DNA of 64,000 nt. Source: Pseudomonas sp. LP_7_YM. Its GTDB lineage: Bacteria > Pseudomonadota > Gammaproteobacteria > Pseudomonadales > Pseudomonadaceae. The stretch spans positions 62,001-126,000 of the forward strand of contig NZ_SOCT01000009.1 in NCBI RefSeq assembly GCF_004364435.1, in the 5' to 3' direction. Position 1 is the stretch's first letter. Each line of letters opens with the position of its first letter. A program made the position numbers and the translations under genes. Of the stretch, positions 8,158 through 16,521 are shown one piece after another. The notes beneath the pieces are model-generated. The model was given only the letters and a program-made list of their open reading frames with translations. It did no database searches and had not been told where the DNA came from.

Positions 8158-10383
8158 TTACTTCAGCGCGTTGATCGCATCGTTCAGGGTCTTGCTAGGG
8201 CGCATGGCGTTGCTGGCCAGTTCTGGCGTCGCAAAATAGTAACCGCCAATGTCCAGAGGCTTGCCCTGTACGCTGTTCAGCTCGGCGACGATGGTCGCTT
8301 CGTTGTCCGCCAGGGTTTTCGCCAGCTCGGTGAACTTGGCTTGCAGTTCCGTATCGTCGGTCTGGGAAGCCAGGGCCTGGGCCCAGTAAGTCGCCAGGTA
8401 GAAATGGCTGCCACGGTTGTCGATCCCGCCAACTTTGCGCGATGGCGACTTGTTGTTGTCCAGGAACTGGCCGGTGGCCTTGTCCAGGGCAGTGGCAAGT
8501 ATCAGTGCTTTCTTGTTGCCGTAGTTGTTGCCCAAGTGCTCCAGCGAAGCCGCCAGCGCCAGAAATTCACCCAGCGAGTCCCAGCGCAGGAAGTTTTCTT
8601 CGTTGAGCTGTTGAACGTGCTTGGGGGCCGAACCGCCAGCGCCGGTTTCGAACAGACCGCCGCCATTCATGAGAGGGACGATCGACAGCATCTTGGCGCT
8701 CGTGCCCAGTTCCATGATCGGGAACAGGTCGGTCAGGTAGTCACGCAGCACGTTACCGGTCACCGAGATGGTGTCCTTGCCAGCGCGAATACGCTCCAGG
8801 GAAACCTTCATCGCGTCGTCAGGTGATTTGATGGTGATGTCCAGGCCCGTGGTGTCGTAATCCTTCAGGTATTGCTCGACCTTCTTGATCATGACGGCGT
8901 CGTGGGCCCGCTCCGGATCCAGCCAGAAGATAGCTGGCGTATTGCTCAGGCGCGAACGGTTGACCGCCAGTTTGACCCAGTCCTGGATCGGCGCGTCCTT
9001 GGTCTGGCACATGCGCCAGATATCGCCGGCATCGACGGTCTGCTCCATCAGCACCTGACCTTTGTCATCGGTGACGCGGACCACGCCGTCGGTTTCGATC
9101 TGGAAGGTCTTGTTGTGCGACCCGTACTCTTCGGCTTTCTGCGCCATCAGGCCAACGTTCGGCACGCTGCCCATGGTGGTCGGATCGAAGGCGCCGTGTT
9201 TCTTGCAGTCTTCGATGACCGCCTGGTAGATCGTGGCGTAGCAGCGATCCGGGATCACCGCCTTGGTGTCCTGCAGGACACCGTCGTTGTTCCACATCTT
9301 GCCGGAATCACGAATCATCGCAGGCATCGAGGCGTCGACGATGACGTCGCTTGGCACGTGCAGGTTGGTAATGCCCTTGTCGGAGTTGACCATTGCCAGA
9401 GGAGGGCGGGTGGCGTAGACGGCTTTGACGTCCGCTTCGATTTGCGCCTGCTGATCGGCTGGCAGGTCTTTGATGCGGGTGTACAGATCGCCGATGCCGT
9501 TGTGCAGATTGAAACCGATTTCCTTCAGGACGTCAGCGTGCTTGTTCAGCGCATCCTGATAGTACTCGGCAACGAATTCGCCAAACATGATCGGGTCGGA
9601 GACCTTCATCATGGTGGCTTTCAGGTGAACGGAGAACAGTACGCCCAGTTTCTTGGCGTCCTCGATCTCTTTGGCCACGAATGCGCGCAGAGCTTTCTTG
9701 CTCATGATGGCGCAGTCGATGATTTCACCGGCCAGCACCGAAGTCTTGTCCTTGAGTACGGTTGTGCTGCCGTTGTTGCCGACCAATTCGATCTTGACCG
9801 AGCCCGCAGCTTCGATCAGCGAGGATTTCTCGCTGCCGTAGAAGTCACCGTTGTCCATGTGAGCAACGTGGGACTTGGAGTCTGCAGCCCAGGCGCCCAT
9901 CTTGTGCGGGTGCTTGCGTGCGTAGTTCTTGACGGAAAGCGGTGCGCGGCGATCAGAGTTACCTTCACGCAGAACCGGATTTACGGCACTGCCTTTTACC
10001 TTGTCGTAGCCAGCACGAGCGACCTTGTCAGCTTCGGTCACGACTTCATCCGGATAGTCCGGGACATCGTAGCCCTTGGCCTGCAGTTCCTTGATCGCCG
10101 CTTTCAATTGCGGGACCGAAGCGCTGATGTTCGGCAGCTTGATGATGTTCGCTTCTGGAGTCGTCGCCAGTTCGCCAAGCTCTGCCAGATCGTCGGAAAC
10201 CTTCTTGTCACCCAGGCGCTCGGGAAAGCTGGCCAGGATACGGGCTGCAAGAGAGATGTCGCGGGTTTCGACGGTGATGTCTGCGGAGGCGGTGAACGCT
10301 TCGATGATAGGAAGCAGTGAGTAGGTGGCGAGGGCAGGAGCTTCGTCGGTGAAGGTATAGATGATCTTCGAGCGGTTGGACAT
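8158..10383 (-). CDS. idh: NADP-dependent isocitrate dehydrogenase, monomeric type
   Basis: TCA-cycle enzyme converting isocitrate to 2-oxoglutarate and NADPH. At 741 residues from ATG 10383 (MSNRSKIIYTFTDEAPALAT) it has the size of the monomeric class, not the ~415-residue dimeric class. Family blocks such as NSDRRAPLSVKNYARKHPHK, LHNGIGDLYTRIK and KALILATALDKATGQF are present. It competes with aceA, 7 kb away, for isocitrate. In PAO1 a dimeric icd gene sits between this gene and cspD; here that place holds about 600 bases without a gene. Confidence 0.96.
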   Translation of the reverse strand: MSNRSKIIYTFTDEAPALATYSLLPIIEAFTASADITVETRDISLAARILASFPERLGDKKVSDDLAELGELATTPEANIIKLPNISASVPQLKAAIKELQAKGYDVPDYPDEVVTEADKVARAGYDKVKGSAVNPVLREGNSDRRAPLSVKNYARKHPHKMGAWAADSKSHVAHMDNGDFYGSEKSSLIEAAGSVKIELVGNNGSTTVLKDKTSVLAGEIIDCAIMSKKALRAFVAKEIEDAKKLGVLFSVHLKATMMKVSDPIMFGEFVAEYYQDALNKHADVLKEIGFNLHNGIGDLYTRIKDLPADQQAQIEADVKAVYATRPPLAMVNSDKGITNLHVPSDVIVDASMPAMIRDSGKMWNNDGVLQDTKAVIPDRCYATIYQAVIEDCKKHGAFDPTTMGSVPNVGLMAQKAEEYGSHNKTFQIETDGVVRVTDDKGQVLMEQTVDAGDIWRMCQTKDAPIQDWVKLAVNRSRLSNTPAIFWLDPERAHDAVMIKKVEQYLKDYDTTGLDITIKSPDDAMKVSLERIRAGKDTISVTGNVLRDYLTDLFPIMELGTSAKMLSIVPLMNGGGLFETGAGGSAPKHVQQLNEENFLRWDSLGEFLALAASLEHLGNNYGNKKALILATALDKATGQFLDNNKSPSRKVGGIDNRGSHFYLATYWAQALASQTDDTELQAKFTELAKTLADNEATIVAELNSVQGKPLDIGGYYFATPELASNAMRPSKTLNDAINALK

Positions 10384-10907
10384 TTTCGGGATAACTCTCT
10401 TCTTTGCTGAGCGTACACAAAATTTCGAGATGCGCAGAATAGGCACTTTCGCCCAAGATATCGATGAGCCGAAAGTCGAGAATTTCGTCGCGTGATATGG
10501 GGTGCATCAGTCGAGCATCAAGCGGCCGGACTCCGGTTGAGAGTGCGGCCTTTCGAGGGCTGAAAGTCTCGTTTCAGATGGCTCGGCCCCCGATGACCCA
10601 ATGGTCACCGGCGGCAAGTATACCACCGGTCCCGCCCATTAATACGATAGCAGCGTGAACGCTTGACACTCGTGTTGAGCGATTAATCGGCCTGAGTGCC
10701 ACCTTGAAAAATCCGCGAATCCTTGAAGCCCGCGTCCCATGGGGCCTGCGGCAGACTGTCGCAGTGATTCGAGCTTGGCGAAGGGGAACTGAATCACAAG
10801 TCGGATTTCGACTAAAGGCGTACTCGGACCTGAACCTGTGATGAGTCAGCGGGGAATAGCATCCGTCTTCGTTCGCGTCCCATAGACGTAGAAGTGGAGA
10901 GGGAGAA
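10384..10907. other. Intergenic region between idh and cspD without a recognisable gene
   Basis: It contains the upstream region of the isocitrate dehydrogenase gene. All frames give short, unconvincing products. I see no tRNA, no IS sequence and no remnant of a dimeric icd. Confidence 0.6.
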
Positions 10908-10945
10908 AGAAAAAACCGGTCAGCACAGGGTAGGTGATGACCGGC
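10908..10945 (-). terminator. Rho-independent terminator of cspD
   Basis: On the minus strand GCCGGTCA pairs with TGACCGGT, followed by TTTTTTC. It is located about 45 bases beyond the cspD stop. Confidence 0.8.
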
Positions 10946-10987
10946 TTCCCGGGTCTCGCGCTGAACGGTCTGGCTCAGGTGGAAAGT

Positions 10988-11260
10988 TTAGCTATGCTCA
11001 TGCTGCTGTTGATGGGGGGACGGTGCTTCCTGATTCGGACTGGACGCTACTCTATCCTTATCCTCCTCGATCTGGACGGCGTGCAGTCCCTTCGGGCCCT
11101 GAATGATTTCGAATTTAACCAACTGGCCAGCCTTGAGCGTCTTGTAGCCACCCATGTTGATCGCCGAGTAGTGAGCAAAGAGGTCTTCGGTCTTGCCCTC
11201 CTCATTGATGAAGCCATACCCCTTGGCGTTATTGAACCACTTGACCTTACCGCTTGACAT
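10988..11260 (-). CDS. cspD: Cold-shock domain protein CspD
   Basis: A nucleic-acid-binding protein of 90 residues. The single cold-shock domain has RNP1 KGYGFI at residues 13-18 and an RNP2-like LFAHYS at 27-32. A polar C-terminal tail rich in Gln, His and Pro follows, as in CspD rather than CspA. In E. coli CspD inhibits replication in stationary phase. It is divergent from clpS, the arrangement seen widely in gamma-proteobacteria. Confidence 0.93.
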   Translation of the reverse strand: MSSGKVKWFNNAKGYGFINEEGKTEDLFAHYSAINMGGYKTLKAGQLVKFEIIQGPKGLHAVQIEEDKDRVASSPNQEAPSPHQQQHEHS

Positions 11261-11483
11261 AGTCACATCCCTCTGCAAAGGACTCCGATGGGGAGTATCA
11301 TCAACTCTCATCCGCCGGACCTAAAAAATTTTGGTTGACTGCGCGGACCCTTTTTACCCAATGTGGGTTCTATTCTTTGTAACACCGATTAGCCGATAGT
11401 CAAGGTCTCGCGGCGGTCCAGTTGAAAACCTGCATGGCCGTGACTACTTATTTCAATTACGTCCCCTACGAACCTTCTTTACC

Positions 11484-11846
11484 ATGCATGCAATCAGCAA
11501 GATTCGACTAACATTCAATCAGGATGATCCGCAATCCCATGAGGACGAAGCTGCGGGCATCGCTGTACAGGAAGCCAAGCCGACATTGCAGGTGCCACCG
11601 ATGTATAAGGTGGTTTTATTCAACGATGACTACACCCCGATGGATTTTGTGGTCGAAGTGCTCGAGGTGTTCTTCAACCTGAATCGTGAGCTGGCAACCA
11701 AGGTCATGCTGGCCGTCCATACAGAGGGACGGGCAGTCTGCGGATTGTTTACCCGCGACATCGCCGAGACCAAGGCAATGCAGGTCAACCAATACGCCAG
11801 GGAAAGCCAGCATCCGCTACTCTGTGAGATCGAGAAGGACGGTTAA
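11484..11846 (+). CDS. clpS: ATP-dependent Clp protease adaptor ClpS
   Basis: Delivers N-degron substrates to ClpAP. A flexible N-terminus is followed by the conserved core: YKVVLFNDDYTPMDFVVEVL (the hydrophobic pocket region with the N-D-D-Y/F-T-P-M signature) and HTEGRAVCGLFTRDIAETK. The length of 120 residues is typical. clpA starts 29 bases downstream, so they form an operon. The genes making the N-degrons, bpt and aat, are 3-4 kb away. Confidence 0.97.
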   Translation: MHAISKIRLTFNQDDPQSHEDEAAGIAVQEAKPTLQVPPMYKVVLFNDDYTPMDFVVEVLEVFFNLNRELATKVMLAVHTEGRAVCGLFTRDIAETKAMQVNQYARESQHPLLCEIEKDG

Positions 11847-11875
11847 CGCCGGACACTTGGGTATGAGGTGAAGCT

Positions 11876-14146
11876 ATGTTAAACCGTGAGCTCGAAGTCA
11901 CCCTCAATTTGGCTTTCAAGGAGGCCCGCTCCAAACGTCATGAGTTCATGACCGTAGAGCACCTTTTGCTCGCCCTATTGGACAATGAGGCTGCCGCCAC
12001 TGTTCTGCGTGCCTGCGGCGCAAACCTCGACAAACTTAAACACGACCTTCAGGAGTTCATCGACTCCACCACGCCGCTGATTCCCGTACACGACGAGGAT
12101 CGCGAGACCCAGCCGACCTTGGGCTTTCAGCGTGTGCTTCAACGTGCCGTGTTCCATGTGCAGAGTTCCGGCAAGCGTGAGGTCACCGGTGCCAATGTTC
12201 TGGTGGCTATTTTCAGTGAGCAGGAGAGTCAGGCGGTGTTTCTGCTCAAGCAGCAGAGCGTTGCTCGTATCGATGTAGTCAACTACATCGCTCATGGCAT
12301 ATCCAAGGTGCCTGGGCATGGCGATCACTCTGAAGGTGAGCAAGATATGCAGGATGATGAGGGCGGTGAGTCATCTTCTTCGGGCAATCCTCTGGATGCC
12401 TATGCCAGCAACCTGAATGAGCTGGCCCGTCAGGGCCGCATCGATCCTCTGGTCGGTCGTGAGCTGGAAGTCGAGCGCGTTGCTCAGATTCTCGCGCGCC
12501 GTCGCAAGAACAACCCTCTGCTGGTCGGCGAGGCCGGTGTCGGTAAAACCGCCATCGCCGAAGGTCTGGCCAAGCGTATCGTCGACAATCAGGTGCCCGA
12601 CCTGCTGGCTAACAGCGTCGTCTATTCCCTGGATCTGGGTGCCTTGCTGGCCGGTACCAAGTACCGCGGTGACTTCGAGAAGCGCTTCAAGGCGCTGCTC
12701 GGTGAGTTGAAGAAGCGTCCGCATGCCATTTTGTTCATCGACGAAATCCACACCATCATTGGTGCCGGGGCGGCGTCGGGTGGTGTGATGGATGCTTCCA
12801 ATCTGCTGAAGCCGCTGCTGTCCTCGGGTGATATCCGTTGCATCGGTTCGACCACGTTCCAGGAATTCCGCGGGATCTTCGAAAAAGACCGTGCGCTGGC
12901 TCGTCGCTTCCAGAAAGTCGATGTATCTGAGCCCTCGGTTGAAGACACCATCGGCATCCTGCGTGGTCTGAAAGGTCGTTTCGAACAGCACCACAGCATT
13001 GAATACAGTGATGAAGCGCTGCGTGCGGCGGCTGAACTTGCCTCACGCTATATCAATGATCGCCATATGCCGGACAAGGCAATTGACGTCATCGACGAGG
13101 CGGGTGCTTACCAGCGTTTGCAGCCAGTTGAGCTTCGCGTCAAGCGTATAGAAGTACCCCAGGTTGAAGATATCGTCGCGAAAATCGCGCGGATTCCGCC
13201 GAAGCACGTCAACAGTTCCGATAAGGAGCTGCTGCGTAACCTTGAACGCGACCTCAAACTGACCGTGTTTGGCCAGGACGCGGCGATCGATTCGTTGTCC
13301 ACTGCAATCAAGCTGTCCCGTGCAGGCCTCAAATCGCCGGATAAGCCTGTAGGCTCGTTCCTGTTCGCAGGCCCGACCGGCGTTGGCAAGACTGAGGCTG
13401 CGCGTCAGTTGGCCAAGGCGCTGGGCATCGAGCTGGTGCGTTTCGACATGTCCGAGTATATGGAGCGTCATACCGTATCGCGTCTGATCGGTGCGCCACC
13501 GGGCTATGTAGGTTTCGATCAGGGCGGTCTGCTGACCGAAGCCATCACCAAGCAGCCTCACTGCGTGTTGCTGCTCGATGAGATCGAAAAAGCGCACCCG
13601 GAGGTCTTCAACCTGCTGCTGCAGGTGATGGACCATGGCACCTTGACCGACAACAACGGCCGCAAGGCGGACTTTCGCAATGTGATCGTCATCATGACCA
13701 CCAATGCCGGTGCAGAAACCGCAGCGCGCGCTTCGATCGGCTTCACGCATCAGGATCATTCGTCCGATGCCATGGAAGTCATCAAGAAGAGCTTCACGCC
13801 GGAGTTTCGCAACCGTCTGGACACTATCATTCAATTTGGTCGTCTCAGCCACGAGGTTATCAAGAGTGTGGTGGACAAGTTCCTCACCGAACTCCAGGCG
13901 CAGCTGGAGGACAAGCGGGTATTGCTCGAAGTCTCCGATGCAGCGCGCAGCTGGCTGGCGGAAGGTGGTTACGATGCGCAGATGGGCGCTCGCCCAATGG
14001 CACGTCTGATTCAGGACAAGATCAAGCGTCCACTGGCTGAAGAGATTCTCTTCGGCGAGTTGTCCGAACATGGCGGTGTCGTACACATCGACCTGAAGGA
14101 TGGCGAGATCACGTTCGACTATGAAACCACGGCGGAAATGGCCTGA
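11876..14146 (+). CDS. clpA: ATP-dependent Clp protease ATP-binding subunit ClpA
   Basis: Hexameric AAA+ unfoldase that feeds ClpP. The N-domain (residues 1-140) has the double Clp-N repeat. AAA-1 has Walker A GEAGVGKT near 218 with FIDEIHTIIGAG. AAA-2 has Walker A GPTGVGKT near 499 and LLLDEIEKAHPEVFN. The 756-residue length and the acidic linker around 150-165 are typical of ClpA, not ClpB. It is transcribed with clpS and ends at a terminator. Confidence 0.98.
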   Translation: MLNRELEVTLNLAFKEARSKRHEFMTVEHLLLALLDNEAAATVLRACGANLDKLKHDLQEFIDSTTPLIPVHDEDRETQPTLGFQRVLQRAVFHVQSSGKREVTGANVLVAIFSEQESQAVFLLKQQSVARIDVVNYIAHGISKVPGHGDHSEGEQDMQDDEGGESSSSGNPLDAYASNLNELARQGRIDPLVGRELEVERVAQILARRRKNNPLLVGEAGVGKTAIAEGLAKRIVDNQVPDLLANSVVYSLDLGALLAGTKYRGDFEKRFKALLGELKKRPHAILFIDEIHTIIGAGAASGGVMDASNLLKPLLSSGDIRCIGSTTFQEFRGIFEKDRALARRFQKVDVSEPSVEDTIGILRGLKGRFEQHHSIEYSDEALRAAAELASRYINDRHMPDKAIDVIDEAGAYQRLQPVELRVKRIEVPQVEDIVAKIARIPPKHVNSSDKELLRNLERDLKLTVFGQDAAIDSLSTAIKLSRAGLKSPDKPVGSFLFAGPTGVGKTEAARQLAKALGIELVRFDMSEYMERHTVSRLIGAPPGYVGFDQGGLLTEAITKQPHCVLLLDEIEKAHPEVFNLLLQVMDHGTLTDNNGRKADFRNVIVIMTTNAGAETAARASIGFTHQDHSSDAMEVIKKSFTPEFRNRLDTIIQFGRLSHEVIKSVVDKFLTELQAQLEDKRVLLEVSDAARSWLAEGGYDAQMGARPMARLIQDKIKRPLAEEILFGELSEHGGVVHIDLKDGEITFDYETTAEMA

Positions 14147-14164
14147 CGTTTCATTGAAGCACGA

Positions 14165-14195
14165 TAAAAGGGCGCCGATTCAGGCGCCTTTTTAT
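14165..14195 (+). terminator. Rho-independent terminator of clpSA
   Basis: GGCGCC, a six-base loop and GGCGCC are followed by TTTTTATT on the plus strand, 25 bases after the clpA stop. Confidence 0.88.
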
Positions 14196-14263
14196 TGCCT
14201 GTCACTATCTGCAAGCACTTGAAATACTGGAGTGAACTCAAGCGCCCAATAAATTGCAGCAAC

Positions 14264-14293
14264 AAAAACGCCCGACAGATGCCGGGCGTTTTT
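14264..14293 (-). terminator. Terminator of infA, T-runs on both sides
   Basis: The AAAAACGCCCG/CGGGCGTTTTT stem works in both directions and lies just beyond the infA stop on the minus strand. Confidence 0.85.
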
Positions 14294-14304
14294 GTTAAGA
14301 CCTG

Positions 14305-14523
14305 TTAGCGAGCGCGGTAAGTAATGCGCCCTTTGCTCAAGTCGTAGGGCGTCAGTTCAACCCGAACCTTATCGCCGGTAAGAATACGAATGTAGTTCTT
14401 GCGCATCTTGCCGGAGATGTGCGCGGTTACGACGTGCCCATTTTCCAACTCCACACGGAACATGGTGTTGGGCAGGGTGTCGACGACAGTGCCTTCCATT
14501 TCGAAGCTGTCTTCTTTCGACAT
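14305..14523 (-). CDS. infA: Translation initiation factor IF-1
   Basis: An S1/OB-fold protein of 72 residues that binds the 30S A site. The sequence start [20 protein letters not shown] and the blocks [20 protein letters not shown] and KGRITYRAR are nearly invariant in bacteria. It sits between clpA and bpt, its usual Pseudomonas position, with its own terminator. Confidence 0.99.
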
Positions 14524-14624
14524 GCAGTAAAGCCCTCGGTATCCAGTGAATGGCCCGGTGCAAACGGCAGCCAGGCAAAAGCGGGCTGCATTGTGCCCGA
14601 AAAATGGGGTTCAAGCCAAGGGAT

Positions 14625-15332
14625 TCAGTAAAGAGTGACCCATCTTTGATTAGTGAGCAGTTCGATGGGGCGATATTGGGTCTTGTAATTCATCTTTTTG
14701 CAGTTCTTTATCCAGTAACCCAGGTACACCGCTTGCAGCTGCAGGCGTGCCGCTTCGGCTATTTGCCAGAGGATGGCATAGCGTCCCAGGCTGCGCCGTT
14801 CTTCGCCTGGCTCGTAAAAGGTATACACCGCTGACAGGCCATTGGGTAGCAAGTCGGTTACCGCGACCGCGAGAAGCCGGTTTTCCAGGCGGAACTCGTA
14901 AAAACGGGAGAAGGGCAGGTCGCGGACCAGAAAGGTCGAGAACTGCTCGCGGCTCGGTGGATACATATCGCCGTCTGCATGCCGCTGTTCAATGTATCGC
15001 TGGTACAGGTCAAAATATTCTTCGTTGAAGTGAGGCTTGACGCTGGTGACTTCAATGTCGGTGTTCTTCTTGACGATACGTTTTTGCTGGCGGTCGGGGG
15101 CGAAGATGCCTACCGGGATCCGGGCAGGTACGCAGGCACTGCAGTTCTGACAGTGCGGGCGGTAGAGATGATCGCCGCTACGGCGAAACCCCATGTCGGA
15201 AAGGTCGGCATAGACTTCGACATCCATTGGCTGGCTGGGATCGAGGAACAGCGTTGTGGCTTGCTCTTCGGGCAGGTAGCTGCAGGAGTGGGGTTGAGTG
15301 GCATAAAACTTAAGCCGCGCCAGCTCGGTCAT
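14625..15332 (-). CDS. bpt: Aspartate/glutamate leucyltransferase (Bpt; arginyltransferase family)
   Basis: Transfers leucine from Leu-tRNA to proteins with N-terminal Asp or Glu, creating ClpS substrates. The protein has 235 residues from ATG 15332 (MTELARLKFYATQPHSCSYL). The conserved Cys-containing N-terminal block (PHSCSYLPEEQA) and HCQNCSACVPARIPV are present, as is YELG-like core YFDLYQRYIEQRHADGD. It follows aat with a 47-base gap and completes the N-degron set around clpSA. Confidence 0.95.
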   Translation of the reverse strand: MTELARLKFYATQPHSCSYLPEEQATTLFLDPSQPMDVEVYADLSDMGFRRSGDHLYRPHCQNCSACVPARIPVGIFAPDRQQKRIVKKNTDIEVTSVKPHFNEEYFDLYQRYIEQRHADGDMYPPSREQFSTFLVRDLPFSRFYEFRLENRLLAVAVTDLLPNGLSAVYTFYEPGEERRSLGRYAILWQIAEAARLQLQAVYLGYWIKNCKKMNYKTQYRPIELLTNQRWVTLY

Positions 15333-15379
15333 GATCAACCCTCGAGGAAAACTATAGATAAGAGTGTATGCCAGCCCAA

Positions 15380-16069
15380 TCAAACTCGCCTGGGTAACCA
15401 GTCGGCTGAGTTTGTCAGATCCAGGTGATTGTGCAGGTAGGCTGCAAAGCTTTGCCTGGGAATCGAACGGGCTCCGAGGCTTTGCAAGTGCTGAGTAGGC
15501 ATTTGGCAATCGATCAGGACGAATCCCCAGTCCCTGAGATGTTCGACCAGTATCGCAAAACCGACTTTGGAGGCGTTGTCAGCCCGACTGAACATGGACT
15601 CACCAAAAAACAGCTGCCCCATGGCCAGGCCATACAGACCGCCCACCAGTTCTCCGTTTTCCCGAACCTCGACACTGTGGGCGTGACCCCTCGCGTGCAG
15701 TTCGATATAAGCCGCTTGCATCGAGCCGGTGATCCAGGTGCCATCGGCGTAGGCGCGCGGCTCAGCGCAGGCGCGTATCACGGTCGGAAAATCCTGATCG
15801 AAGGTCACCTGGTAACGCTGCTGGCGCAGTACTTTTGCCAGGCTGCGAGAAACGTGCAATTCGTCCGGAAACAGCACTGTGCGTGGATCCGGTGACCACC
15901 AGAGAATGGGCTGACCTTGCTGGTACCACGGAAAGCAGCCGTGACGGTAAGCCCGGATAAGTCGATCCGCCGAAAGATCACCGCCCCCTGCCAGAAGTCC
16001 ATTGGGTTCGCGCATAGCCTTGTCCAGCGGCGGAAAATCCAGGGTGTCGCGTTGTAACCAGGTCAGCAT
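15380..16069 (-). CDS. aat: Leucyl/phenylalanyl-tRNA--protein transferase
   Basis: Adds Leu or Phe to proteins with N-terminal Lys or Arg, producing primary N-degrons for ClpS-ClpAP. The protein has 229 residues from ATG 16069. Typical blocks are PNGLLAGGGDLSADRLIRAY, FPWYQQGQPILWWSPDPRTV and YGLAMGQLFFGESMFSRADN. It lies upstream of bpt on the same strand, probably as one operon. Confidence 0.97.
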   Translation of the reverse strand: MLTWLQRDTLDFPPLDKAMREPNGLLAGGGDLSADRLIRAYRHGCFPWYQQGQPILWWSPDPRTVLFPDELHVSRSLAKVLRQQRYQVTFDQDFPTVIRACAEPRAYADGTWITGSMQAAYIELHARGHAHSVEVRENGELVGGLYGLAMGQLFFGESMFSRADNASKVGFAILVEHLRDWGFVLIDCQMPTQHLQSLGARSIPRQSFAAYLHNHLDLTNSADWLPRRV

Positions 16070-16521
16070 GGCGTTCCGACTTTCCAAGAGGGGAGGGGAG
16101 TGCCGGCGCAGGTGCAACTACGCGCCGTTAACGTGGTCACAAGCCGCTGACCATTGCAGCAACGGAGTGCGCGGGGCAGATGGAATCTTTTCAATGGAAT
16201 CATGGCCATTCGACAGTTATAGGGTGCGAGAAGAAAAGCTCATAAGCTTTTGTCAGAAAACAGAATACGTGATGAAATTACCTGTTTTCATCGATACTTG
16301 AAGATCTGCAAGCTCCACGCCAGACTATCGTGGCGCGCAGCGTGCAAATCCGTACAATGCCCGATGTTGTTTAACCTCATTTCAAGTCACCTGTCGAGCG
16401 TGCGTTTAACCTGGTTCGCGTTTCGCGATGATCAGGAATCACTCGGCCCTGTTTGTCGATGCAGTCATACATAGTCAATCACCATCAGATGTTCGCGCTA
16501 GCGCGCAGGAATTGAAGCGTT
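16070..16521. other. Divergent intergenic region between aat and ftsK
   Basis: It must hold the promoters of aat-bpt and ftsK. No protein, tRNA or repeat is recognisable. As I remember it, PAO1 carries trxB1 at this position; no trace is seen here. Confidence 0.5.

Noticed and set aside
8872..10320. A 482-residue plus-strand frame opposite the isocitrate dehydrogenase gene
   Set aside because: Antisense to a well-supported gene, no start context, no motif.
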